This document shows positions 1 to 6,684 of a DNA stretch of 9,229 bases, piece by piece. The position numbers and the translations under genes were made by a program. This DNA comes from Chloroflexota bacterium. GTDB taxonomy: Bacteria > Chloroflexota > UBA5177 > JANWHV01. The notes below the pieces were generated by a model. It saw nothing but the letters and a program-made list of their open reading frames with translations, was not told where the DNA came from and searched no databases. The stretch spans positions 1 to 9,229 of the forward strand of contig JAICHN010000195.1 in the NCBI GenBank assembly GCA_025924845.1, in the 5' to 3' direction. Every line of letters begins with the position of its first letter. The first letter of the stretch is position 1.

Positions 1-295
1 ACCCGGCGTTACGGCACGCTCGGTGGACGCGGCGGCGCGGGACGTGATCGCCGCCGCCGGCTATGGCGACAACTTCGTTCACCGAACGGGACACGGGCTT
101 GGCCTCTCCGTACACGAGCCGCCTTACATCACCAGTACGGAGGATCTGGTGCTGGACGAAGGGATGGTGTTCAGTATCGAACCCGGCATCTATCTGCCTG
201 GTCGCTTTGGCTGCCGCCTTGAGGAAATTGTCTACCTGGACGCGACGGGAGCACGGGTGTTCAGCGGCCTCTCCCGCGCCGTCCACGGCGCGTAG
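1..295 (+). CDS. M24-family metallopeptidase (Xaa-Pro aminopeptidase/prolidase type), C-terminal part
   Basis: The reading frame is already open at base 2 and runs 97 codons to a TAG at 293-295, so the 5' part lies outside the window. The fragment is the end of the pita-bread catalytic domain of a cytosolic peptidase that removes N-terminal residues before proline or splits Xaa-Pro dipeptides. The order of motifs is diagnostic: PGVTARSVDAAARDVI, then HRTGHGLGLSVHEPP with the metal-ligand His and the second active-site His, then FSIEPGIYLPGRFG with a metal-ligand Glu, then CRLEEIVYL with the last metal-ligand Glu. All metal ligands expected in this part of the family are present. Full-length relatives have about 350-400 residues, so roughly 270 are missing. 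In-frame GTG at 23 is not a real start, because homology continues upstream of it. Aminopeptidase and prolidase cannot be told apart from this part alone. A strong hairpin follows the stop. Confidence 0.93.
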   Translation, partial: PGVTARSVDAAARDVIAAAGYGDNFVHRTGHGLGLSVHEPPYITSTEDLVLDEGMVFSIEPGIYLPGRFGCRLEEIVYLDATGARVFSGLSRAVHGA

Positions 296-304
296 CACTC
301 TTCA

Positions 305-346
305 CGCTGCTCAACTGCCTTGCAGGCGCAAGGCAGTTGAGCAGTG
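305..346. terminator. Long hairpin between convergent genes, probable bidirectional terminator
   Basis: Bases 307-323 and 328-344 form a perfect 17-base-pair stem around the four-base loop AGGC. It extends outward by a G-T pair (306/345) and a C-G pair (305/346). It sits between the stop of the M24 gene (295) and the convergent stop of the kelch gene (386). Neither strand has a T-run after the stem, so it is not a textbook intrinsic terminator. Position and stability still favour transcription ending or 3'-end protection for both genes. A third arm at 364-371 can pair with 338-345. Confidence 0.6.
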
Positions 347-385
347 GCGCCGATTCCGCATAAACTGCTCACTTCTACGGGTGTA

Positions 386-2257
386 TCAGGCGCCAACATG
401 TACATCGAAAACGGCACTGGCCTGACCTGCTTGTACCGCTACGTGGTAATGCCCCGCCGGGAGCGCCAGGTTATCGCCGAAGTGCCGGTCGGCCGATCCC
501 ACCGCGACGCGTTGCATAGCTACGGCAGGCACTCGCTGTAGTATTCTGCCCTGAGGAGTGGTGATGACGAGGGTCACCGCGATCGTGGCGATCGGTGTGC
601 CGTTCGCGGCCGAGTAGACGTGGAGTTCAAGATAGTGGTTGGGTATTGCCGTGCCGGCCGAGGGCGCCGTTCCGTTCAGGAGCACCTCGCCGGTACTCGG
701 GTGATGCGCCCGAACCTGGGCCTGGCTATAGAGGTGCTGTGGGGGACCGATCGCCAGCGCCAACCTATAGGAGCCCGCAAGGGTAGTCTCGCGCACGGTC
801 GGGTCGGCGGGCTTCGCGGCTGGGGTGATCGCGGCAGTGGCGCGAACAGACGGAGTCACGACTGCGCCCAGATGAGCGGTCTGGGTCGCGGTAGGGCTAG
901 GTGACGGCGTGGCGCTCCGACCCGCCGGGGCGCTTTGCGGCGCGCCGGCAGCGCTGCGTGGGGTCGTGCTTGCGGCCACGACGGCGATGGGGGCGGGGAT
1001 CCCAAGGCCGTCCTCACTCAGCGACCAGAGCGTGTTTGAGGCAGCCAGCAAGCCGTCCGAAGCAAGATGGTAGCCGCCGAACGTATAGAGCCGGTTGGTC
1101 AGCTGATCGAACACCAGCATATAAGGGATGATCGGAGATGCCCCCAGACTGCCAAGCTCGGCGGAGGCATCTTGCCAGCCGGTAATGGGATCGAAGCGCC
1201 AGAAATCACTCAAGCCATAGGAGCCGGCCTCCGGGCCGCTGGAAAACTGGAAGGGCAGAGCGTACCTTGCGGTTACATCTCCGCTGAAAAAGGGGAGTGT
1301 TCCCGGCTCCGAAAGGTAGCCTCCGAGCACGTCGAAGTCGCCCCCCGCATCGACCGTTTGCCCATAATAATGGCGCGGAACGGGCATCCGAGGGTCATAT
1401 TCATTGGCAATACCCGACAGCAGGGTCCACGTCTGGTCGGCGTCATCATAGCGCCAGAGATCATTGGCATAACCGTTTATACCAGCGCCAAACGGTGTGA
1501 CCAGGAAGGTACCGCCGAAGAGGTAGAACTCTCCCTGGTTGTCGGCGCTGATATTGTAGAGCTCGCGCGGCGCGATCGAGCCGATCGGTGTGCCGGCGGA
1601 ATCCACGTAGTGCTGGGTTACGCTGGTCCAGCCCCCACTTGGCACCCTGTAGGTCCAGAGGTCATTGAGCATGAATTCGCCTTCGCCCTCGCCGCCGAAC
1701 ACCACCAGATTGTCGGCCCGACGGTCAAAGGCGAATCCAAAGTCCTCCCGTCCCGGCGGCCAATCCAGGCCCGATTGCGCGTCACGCGGCGTTCGATCGG
1801 TCCAGGCGCCGAGCGCCGGTTGATACTCGTACAGGCCAAAGCTATGACCGTCCTCGGTCAGGTGCGCCCCCCCCGGATCGGCAATCCCGCCGAACTCCCA
1901 TACATTCCCCTGCCCATCAACGGCCAGATGAGGCTCGACCAGAGCGGGCACCGTATCGTTGACCAGCGCTTGCCAACGACCCGAAGACGTATCGTATGCC
2001 CAGAAATCGCTGAGCGGCGTGTCAAGCCCCGCATTTCCGCCGTAGAGATAGATGTGGCCGCTTGCATCGGCGGCCATTCCGTACTGAGCGCGTGGGCCGG
2101 GACCGGCGGCGGTAGGTACAACTTGCCAACCCTGCGCGTCCGCCTTGATCGTCGGTGCGGGCCAGGCCAGGAGAGCCGTAACCGCCATGGCGCACAGGAA
2201 GCGTCGCCCGCCACTGGAACCGATCCATCCCCATCGTTGCCGCCCTAACCCATACAC
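386..2257 (-). CDS. Secreted kelch beta-propeller protein with C-terminal P19/Tp34-like domain
   Basis: This 623-residue protein is predicted to be exported. The N-terminus has basic residues, a hydrophobic stretch at about 20-33 (FLCAMAVTALLAWP) and a likely cleavage near residue 40. Six kelch-type blades follow, each with a Gly-Gly pair (73-74, 123-124, 188-189, 248-249, 312-313, 395-396) and downstream aromatic residues such as LNDLWTY, ANDLWRYD and LSDFWRFD. Together they suggest one propeller at about 45-418. Residues 421-490 are a disordered Pro/Ala/Ser/Thr linker. Residues 491-623 form a beta-rich domain with GEVLLNGT, NHYLELHVYSA and RHFGDNLALPAGHYHV. These resemble periplasmic P19/Tp34 metal-binding proteins, a by-eye resemblance of moderate confidence. 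The GTG start at 2257 is chosen because AAGGAG (2265-2270) lies 7 bases upstream. No catalytic residues are recognised. Binding of a polymer or metal at the cell surface is a guess. Confidence 0.85.
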   Translation of the reverse strand: MYGLGRQRWGWIGSSGGRRFLCAMAVTALLAWPAPTIKADAQGWQVVPTAAGPGPRAQYGMAADASGHIYLYGGNAGLDTPLSDFWAYDTSSGRWQALVNDTVPALVEPHLAVDGQGNVWEFGGIADPGGAHLTEDGHSFGLYEYQPALGAWTDRTPRDAQSGLDWPPGREDFGFAFDRRADNLVVFGGEGEGEFMLNDLWTYRVPSGGWTSVTQHYVDSAGTPIGSIAPRELYNISADNQGEFYLFGGTFLVTPFGAGINGYANDLWRYDDADQTWTLLSGIANEYDPRMPVPRHYYGQTVDAGGDFDVLGGYLSEPGTLPFFSGDVTARYALPFQFSSGPEAGSYGLSDFWRFDPITGWQDASAELGSLGASPIIPYMLVFDQLTNRLYTFGGYHLASDGLLAASNTLWSLSEDGLGIPAPIAVVAASTTPRSAAGAPQSAPAGRSATPSPSPTATQTAHLGAVVTPSVRATAAITPAAKPADPTVRETTLAGSYRLALAIGPPQHLYSQAQVRAHHPSTGEVLLNGTAPSAGTAIPNHYLELHVYSAANGTPIATIAVTLVITTPQGRILQRVPAVAMQRVAVGSADRHFGDNLALPAGHYHVAVQAGQASAVFDVHVGA

Positions 2258-2301
2258 TACGTTGCTCCTTCACGCGAATTATCTGGAGCAATACTACGGG
2301 C

Positions 2302-2335
2302 AGTAGATGCGCAAGACCTGACAAATTGATGACAA
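2302..2335 (-). promoter_or_regulatory. Pho-box-like direct repeat plus -10 element upstream of the kelch gene
   Basis: On the minus strand, bases 2335-2318 read TTGTCATCAATTTGTCAG: two seven-base repeats, TTGTCAT and TTGTCAG, separated by the A/T-rich four bases CAAT (period 11). This matches the layout of the PhoB-type Pho box, CTGTCAT-N4-CTGTCAT. Exactly ten bases downstream is TCTACT (2307-2302), a 4/6 match to a -10 hexamer, with no conventional -35 at standard spacing. That is the arrangement of an activator-dependent Pho promoter. It would give a 5' leader of about 35-40 bases before the GTG at 2257. The same bases on the plus strand offer CTGACA (2318-2323) and GATAAA (2342-2347) at 18-base spacing, a possible distant promoter for the cyclase. 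Phosphate control is inference. Confidence 0.4.
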
Positions 2336-2555
2336 CTCGGTGATAAAGGCCTGGAGACGCGCACTCTTAAGAACAAGCACGACCACAGGAACGGTAAGCG
2401 CAATCATCGGGCGCGTGGGCCGCGTGCCGGGACCCTCCGGCGCGGTACACTCCATGACTGAATGGCGACGTACTCCCGGCACGGTGCCGCGGAGCATAAT
2501 CTCAGACAGTGAACGACGGAATAATCGAGCAAGGGATCGAGCTGTGGGGTTAACC

Positions 2556-4415
2556 ATGCGCTGGTTCGCGAAACCAACTACTCGCCGTAAGGCGCGACGA
2601 CGAACTCGTTTGGCGGCGGCGTGCGCCGCGCTCATCGTGCTCCTAGCCTGTGCCTTTGGCGCCTGGGAAGGCAGCTTCGAGCCGCTGAATCTAGCCTGGC
2701 AAAGTCAGCTCTTCCAGTACCGGCACCTGGCGGGAATGGATCCCCCGCGGGCGCCCATCGTGATCGTCGCCTGGGATCAGAATACCTACAGTGATCCTGC
2801 GCTGAACGGCACGTGGGATCGCGCGACCACGGCCCGCCTGGTGGATATCCTTCACCGAGCAGGCGCCCGCTTGATCATGTTGGACCGCCTGTATGAGAGC
2901 GACTCCGCCGGCACCGACGCGCTCGCCGCCGCAATGCGCCGAGCAGGCAACGTGGTGATCGCGCAGGAGTTGATCGTCGGCAAAAGCTCCTATGCCGATT
3001 CCACCAGTTTGTGGCCGCTCAACGCCCAGATTGCCGCCGCGGCGCGCACCGCGGGGCTAGTAAACCTCCCGCCCCCGGAGGCGGCCGATCCCAATGCGCG
3101 TAATCGTGCCTACAACAACGATGTGCAGTGGTCTAAGGGCCAGTTCGAGCCATCCTTCGCACTGGCGGGGGCCCGCCTGCTCGGCGGCAAGCCCGCCGGT
3201 ACCGACCCGACCTTCCTGATCAACTTCGCGGGACCGATCGGCTCGTTTCCCTATTACTCCATGAAGGATGTGCTGAACGGCGATCCTGACTTCTTGAGCA
3301 GTCTTTCGGGAAAGATCGTCATGGTGGGCGATGAGCTTTCCACCGATAAGGACTATTTCGACACGCCGATCCTAAGCGTTGGCGACGCGGGCGCCAACAC
3401 CGTGCAGGACAAGATGTACGGCATCGAATACAACGCCCACGCCTTGAATACCATTCTGGAGCAGAATCCCCTTCGGCGCCCTACCACCCCGGTGCAAATC
3501 GCCCTCACCTTTCCGTTGGCCGCCGGCGCGGCGGCCTGGTCAATTCGCGGTCGGCTCTATTCGTCGCTGCTGGTGGCTGCCCTATTGATCGGTATCCTCC
3601 TTGCCGCCGCCTGGTTCGCCTTCGTCTGGCTCTGCACCTGGATCGACCCGGCGGCGCCGCTGTTGGCCACCGTGCTGGCCCCGCTGGCCGTGCTCGGCGT
3701 GCGCTACACCACCGAGGAGCGAGCCAATCGAGAGGTGCGATCGCTGTTCGGGCGCTACGTGGCGCCGAGCGTGGTGGCCCGCATCGTGGATGACCCCGAC
3801 GCCTTTGGCCTGGAAGGGGAGTTGCGTGAGATTACCGTGCTCTTTTCGGACATTCGCGGCTTCACCACGCTGTCCGAGGGGCTGGACCCCACGCGCATTG
3901 TCAGGATGCTCTCGCGATACTTTACGGCCATGGTGGAAGAGATTCAAGCGCAAGGCGGCACCGTGGACAAGTATGTAGGCGACGCCATTATGGCCCTCTT
4001 TGGCGCGCCCGAGGATCAGCCTGATGCCCCGGCGCGGGCGGTGCGCGCCGCCCTGGGCATGCAACGGCGATTGGCGGCGCTGAACGCGGAACTTGCCGCT
4101 GAGGTAGGCAAGCCGATCGCGACCGGGATCGGCTTGCATCATGGTCCCGCGGCAGTCGGGGTGATTGGCGCCCCGGCCAAACGTGAGTATTCGGCCATCG
4201 GCGATACGGTTAATACCGCCTCCCGCCTGGAGGGGCTGACCAAGGACGTGGGCTATGCCATCGTGGCGGGCGAGACCGTGGTGCAAGCGCTCCCCCCGGA
4301 ACTGATCGCCGCGGTCGCGCCGACGGATCTTGGGGAGTTAAAGGTCAAGGGAAAGACGGGGGCGGTCCGAGTCTTCGGGCTGGGACCGCCCATCGGTACA
4401 CTGGATCATGAGTGA
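2556..4415 (+). CDS. CHASE2-domain class III adenylate cyclase, membrane-bound
   Basis: This 619-residue sensor enzyme should convert ATP to cAMP. After a basic N-terminus there is a transmembrane helix (18-36), then an extracytoplasmic CHASE2 sensor domain (about 41-300, including PIVIVAWDQNTY and GARLIMLDRLYESD). Two to three more helices follow (about 311-328, 334-360, 364-382), then the linker RSLFGRYVAPSVVARIV (395-411) and the cyclase domain (about 422-608). Key residues are visible: metal-binding Asp432 (FSDIRGFTTLSE) and Asp476, adenine-specifying Lys472 (VDKYVGD) and Asp550 (IGDTVNTASRLEG), and transition-state Asn553 and Arg557. The Lys/Asp pair points to ATP, not GTP, and every catalytic residue is present, so it should be active as a dimer. 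The ATG at 2556 has only weak GGGG ahead of it. The in-frame GTG at 2544 has AAGGGA seven bases upstream and may be the true start, adding four residues. It is divergent from the kelch gene. The CHASE2 ligand is unknown. Confidence 0.93.
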   Translation: MRWFAKPTTRRKARRRTRLAAACAALIVLLACAFGAWEGSFEPLNLAWQSQLFQYRHLAGMDPPRAPIVIVAWDQNTYSDPALNGTWDRATTARLVDILHRAGARLIMLDRLYESDSAGTDALAAAMRRAGNVVIAQELIVGKSSYADSTSLWPLNAQIAAAARTAGLVNLPPPEAADPNARNRAYNNDVQWSKGQFEPSFALAGARLLGGKPAGTDPTFLINFAGPIGSFPYYSMKDVLNGDPDFLSSLSGKIVMVGDELSTDKDYFDTPILSVGDAGANTVQDKMYGIEYNAHALNTILEQNPLRRPTTPVQIALTFPLAAGAAAWSIRGRLYSSLLVAALLIGILLAAAWFAFVWLCTWIDPAAPLLATVLAPLAVLGVRYTTEERANREVRSLFGRYVAPSVVARIVDDPDAFGLEGELREITVLFSDIRGFTTLSEGLDPTRIVRMLSRYFTAMVEEIQAQGGTVDKYVGDAIMALFGAPEDQPDAPARAVRAALGMQRRLAALNAELAAEVGKPIATGIGLHHGPAAVGVIGAPAKREYSAIGDTVNTASRLEGLTKDVGYAIVAGETVVQALPPELIAAVAPTDLGELKVKGKTGAVRVFGLGPPIGTLDHE

Positions 4416-4439
4416 GGCGATCCTAGCCTTCTTTCGCCT
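4415..4439. terminator. Weak inverted repeat between convergent stops
   Basis: AGGCGA (4415-4420) and TCGCCT (4434-4439) can form a six-base-pair stem around a 13-base loop. It overlaps the last base of the cyclase stop and contains the TAG stop of the opposite small gene. Only seven bases separate the two genes, so any terminator must lie here or inside the coding sequences. The stem is short and has no T-run. This is a tentative call. Confidence 0.2.
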
Positions 4440-4596
4440 GGCCTTGCTCCGGAGCAGTCCCGTTTCCGTCGGGACGCGCGGCCTCCGCGCGCTCCCGTGC
4501 CTCGCGCTGTCGGCGGCGTCGGATCCGGATCAGCGCGGCGGCGCCTGCGCCTATTGCCACAACCTCAGTCAGTCCGATTGGTAACTTCTCACTCAT
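4423..4596 (-). CDS. Small single-pass membrane protein, function unknown
   Basis: This predicted 57-residue protein belongs to no family I recognise. It begins MSEKLPIGLTEVVAIGAGAA. A short hydrophobic segment (about residues 6-24) is followed directly by the basic run RIRRRRQR, then an Arg/Glu/Ala-rich helix and a polar tail ending EQGQAKEG. The pattern suggests one short membrane helix with the C-terminus in the cytoplasm by the positive-inside rule, though an amphipathic membrane-surface peptide is also possible. The ATG at 4596 is preferred over an upstream TTG at 4665 because AAAGGA (4605-4610) lies eight bases before it, and because the upstream extension would run through the predicted -10. 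It converges on the cyclase with a seven-base gap and lies 134 bases after the PAP2-like gene on the same strand. The good ribosome binding site and own promoter favour a real gene. Confidence 0.6.
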   Translation of the reverse strand: MSEKLPIGLTEVVAIGAGAAALIRIRRRRQREARERAEAARPDGNGTAPEQGQAKEG

Positions 4597-4653
4597 GTTG
4601 GCGATCCTTTCCGGCTTCTGGTTCTGGATGAATCGCGGTCTTCCCGCGCCAAT

Positions 4654-4682
4654 AGTGTAGGCCAACCAGATATTCTTGTCAG
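4654..4682 (-). promoter_or_regulatory. Candidate sigma70-type promoter for the small membrane-protein gene
   Basis: On the minus strand CTGACA (4682-4677, 5/6 match to TTGACA) is followed after exactly 17 bases by TACACT (4659-4654, 4/6 match to TATAAT). Transcription would start near 4647, giving a leader of about 50 bases before the ATG at 4596. The element lies in the spacer after the PAP2-like gene, so the small gene may be transcribed on its own. This rests on pattern matching only. Confidence 0.4.
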
Positions 4683-4730
4683 GATCGCCGCGCTTCCGAC
4701 TGCACCGTACGGCCGCCGTAATCCCACGCT

Positions 4731-5609
4731 CTATGCCTGATAGGGTACCCAGGGTAGCCTGCTGTGCGCACTATGCGGCCCGGGGCGGGGTGGAGGATTC
4801 GGGACGGCAGCCGGCCGCGTGGGACGCCGTAAGCCGGCCAACCCGAGCGCAAGCAGGCCCAGCCCCAGCAAGTAGCCGCCCACGACGTCTGATGGCCAGT
4901 GCCAGGCATAAAGAACGACCGCGAGACCCAACGTTGAGAGCGGGATGAGCAGGAGGCCGGCCAGCAGGACGCCGAGCCCGGAACCGCCCAAGCGTAAGCA
5001 GGCCCAGGCCAGCAAGCCGATCACGAAAGCGCCGCGGGCCGCGGTACCGCTGGGGTAGCTCGATGCCAGGCCGAGCGTGGCGCCGCCCGCGCTGCTGACC
5101 AAGGTGCCGACGCCGGTCGGCGCGGCCCGATGCAGCCAATCGAGCAGCGCCGCGGCGCCCGGCCCATGCACGAGGTCGCGCATCTGCACGCTGCTCGGTT
5201 CGGTGAAGAGCGCCGGGGGCTGGGTAAACAGGGCCTTGCAACCCAACTCTATCGGCCAGGAAAGCAGCACGGTAAGGAGAGCCCAGGTACCCCGATAGCC
5301 GCGCAACCACAGTACGATCATCACCAGGACGGTGGTGGCCACGACGAACCACGCATCGGCCAGGTGGACCAGGGGATGCACCAACTTAAGGAGCCGGGTA
5401 TGGTCACGAACCGGAATAAGGTGCGCTACAATCCGCAAATCGGTATGGGTGGTAGCTCCCCCGACCCAGAGAGCGGTGAAGACTACAAACGCGGCAGCCA
5501 GAACCGCGGCGCATATTGCCGCGGCGAGTGAGCCCCGGTAGATCACGGCCTCCCGCCGGCGTCCCGGGGACGCCGGATCGGGCGGCACATGGATCGCGGG
5601 TTGGGCCAT
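4731..5609 (-). CDS. PAP2-superfamily membrane protein with degenerate phosphatase motifs
   Basis: This 292-residue protein has about six predicted membrane helices (near 28-50, 85-101, 108-121, 190-206, 210-234, 243-260) in the layout of type 2 phosphatidic acid phosphatases, which remove phosphate from lipid substrates at the membrane. The third motif is recognisable: LYAWHWPSDVVGG keeps the nucleophile-type His237 and its partner Asp241. The other motifs are altered. Motif 1 keeps Lys125, but the Arg-Pro of K-x6-RP is replaced by Pro-Ala. Motif 2, normally PSGH, reads PSGT (186-189) and lacks the acid/base His. The Ser-Arg before HxxxD is Ala-Val (230-231). It is therefore family-like in fold but doubtful as an active phosphatase. 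The C-terminal 30 residues are Pro/Arg-rich. The ATG at 5609 has GGGGAG five bases ahead. It starts 40 bases after the FAH-family gene and is probably co-transcribed. Confidence 0.8.
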   Translation of the reverse strand: MAQPAIHVPPDPASPGRRREAVIYRGSLAAAICAAVLAAAFVVFTALWVGGATTHTDLRIVAHLIPVRDHTRLLKLVHPLVHLADAWFVVATTVLVMIVLWLRGYRGTWALLTVLLSWPIELGCKALFTQPPALFTEPSSVQMRDLVHGPGAAALLDWLHRAAPTGVGTLVSSAGGATLGLASSYPSGTAARGAFVIGLLAWACLRLGGSGLGVLLAGLLLIPLSTLGLAVVLYAWHWPSDVVGGYLLGLGLLALGLAGLRRPTRPAAVPNPPPRPGPHSAHSRLPWVPYQA

Positions 5610-5649
5610 TGCTACTCCCCAGGGATCGCAGGCACTTCGGACGCAACGG

Positions 5650-6516
5650 CTAACCTTTACGCACCGTATTGCGCAGCAGGCCGATACCTTCGATTTCGGC
5701 TTCCATCACATCGCCGTCCTTCAGCCATTGTTGCGGCGTCCGGCCCATCCCCACTCCGGCCGGCGTACCGGTGGCGAACACATCACCCGGGTCAAGGGTC
5801 ATGCCGTGCGAGAGCACGGAAATGACCGCTGGGATGCGAAAAATCTGATCTCCGGTAGACGAATCCTGCATGGTCTCGCCGTTCACGCGCAGGCGAATGG
5901 CCAGGGCGTGCGGATCAGCTATCTCGTCGGCCGTAACGATCCAGGGACCCATCGGCCCACACCCATCCAGGCTCTTGGCGCGGAAGAACTGCTGATGACG
6001 GTTCTGCAGATCACGAGCGGATACATCATTGATGATCGTGTAGCCAAATACATATCTCATCGCCTCGGCTTCGCTCACGTCATGGGCGGCGCGGCCGATC
6101 ACGAAGCCAAGTTCGACTTCCCAATCCAGTTGTTCGGTCACCGACTCGTGCAAGGGCACAGTCGCTTCCGGACCGAGCACGCTGGTAGGCGCTTTGGTAA
6201 AGAAGACCGGATACTCGGGCAGCACCTCGGGCTTACCACGGGCGCGCGCGCTTTCATAAGCATGGAGGGCATAGTTCATCCCAAGACAGACAATGTTCTT
6301 GCGGGGCCGGGGGATGGGCGCCAGCAGCGTCACCTGGGACAGAGGCTGCGTGTTCGCGTTCGCGGCCACTGCCGCCCGCGCCGCCGCCAACCCATCGCTT
6401 CCCATCTCAATCAGGCTGAGCATATCGGGCGCCACGGTACTGAGATCGACAAGCCTATCGCCCGTGACGGCGCCAATCGCCGATCCGGTCCCGGCGCGAT
6501 ACGTCACCAAACGCAT
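5650..6516 (-). CDS. Fumarylacetoacetate hydrolase (FAH) family protein
   Basis: This 288-residue cytosolic enzyme has the fold shared by fumarylacetoacetate hydrolase, 2-hydroxyhepta-2,4-dienedioate isomerase and acylpyruvase/oxaloacetate-acting relatives, which cut or rearrange C-C bonds next to a metal-bound enol or keto acid. The short N-terminal part (1-65, MRLVTYRAG...GDRLVDLS) is followed by the catalytic domain. Visible signatures are NIVCLGMNYALHAYE (74-88, His85), the metal ligands Glu133 and Glu135 in DWEVELGFVIG, Asp164 in NDVSARDLQ, Lys181 in RAKSLDG, and GTPAGVGMG (250-258). All are intact. The exact substrate cannot be assigned, because this family is notoriously over-annotated and the neighbours show no aromatic catabolic cluster. 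ATG at 6516 is chosen for its excellent AGGGAGG (6522-6528) five bases upstream and because family homology starts there. A longer frame to 6669 adds 51 non-conserved residues. The PAP2-like gene follows after 40 bases. Confidence 0.92.
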   Translation of the reverse strand: MRLVTYRAGTGSAIGAVTGDRLVDLSTVAPDMLSLIEMGSDGLAAARAAVAANANTQPLSQVTLLAPIPRPRKNIVCLGMNYALHAYESARARGKPEVLPEYPVFFTKAPTSVLGPEATVPLHESVTEQLDWEVELGFVIGRAAHDVSEAEAMRYVFGYTIINDVSARDLQNRHQQFFRAKSLDGCGPMGPWIVTADEIADPHALAIRLRVNGETMQDSSTGDQIFRIPAVISVLSHGMTLDPGDVFATGTPAGVGMGRTPQQWLKDGDVMEAEIEGIGLLRNTVRKG

Positions 6517-6547
6517 GTAAGCCTCCCTAGATGTAGTGAGAAGAGCA

Positions 6548-6576
6548 ATAATCTTCCCGAGGGCGTGTAAGGACAA
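6548..6576 (-). promoter_or_regulatory. Candidate promoter of the FAH-family gene
   Basis: On the minus strand TTGTCC (6576-6571) and GATTAT (6553-6548) lie 17 bases apart, each a 4/6 match to the sigma70 hexamers. Transcription would start about 25 bases before the ATG at 6516. It lies in the 168-base spacer between the sulfur-carrier gene and the FAH-family gene, which otherwise shows no clear structure. No repeat or operator is obvious around it. Confidence 0.33.
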
Positions 6577-6684
6577 CGAAGGTCGGCCCACCGGGAGCGG
6601 CATGTTCCAATCGAGAGGTTGAGGTGGGTATGTGCCCTCAAAGGTACTCCGTTCCCTGAGACCCGGCAACAGATGCCGACCCCG

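Noticed and set aside
1067..2248. A 393-codon open frame on the plus strand opposite the kelch gene
   Set aside because: It has no recognisable domain, no ribosome binding site and no hydrophobic or repeat structure. The minus-strand frame has kelch repeats, a signal peptide and a good ribosome binding site. Long antisense frames are common in GC-rich DNA.
2340..2555. N-terminal extension of the cyclase to a GTG at 2340
   Set aside because: The extra 72 residues are Arg/Thr/Ser-rich with no family resemblance, and no ribosome binding site precedes the GTG. The membrane anchor starts after the ATG at 2556.
5728..6570. A 280-codon plus-strand frame opposite the FAH-family gene
   Set aside because: The minus strand carries complete FAH-family motifs and a strong ribosome binding site. 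The antisense product matches nothing I recognise.
6517..6669. 51-residue extension of the FAH-family protein
   Set aside because: The family starts at MRLVTYRAG, directly after AGGGAGG. The extension is not conserved and would run through the predicted promoter.
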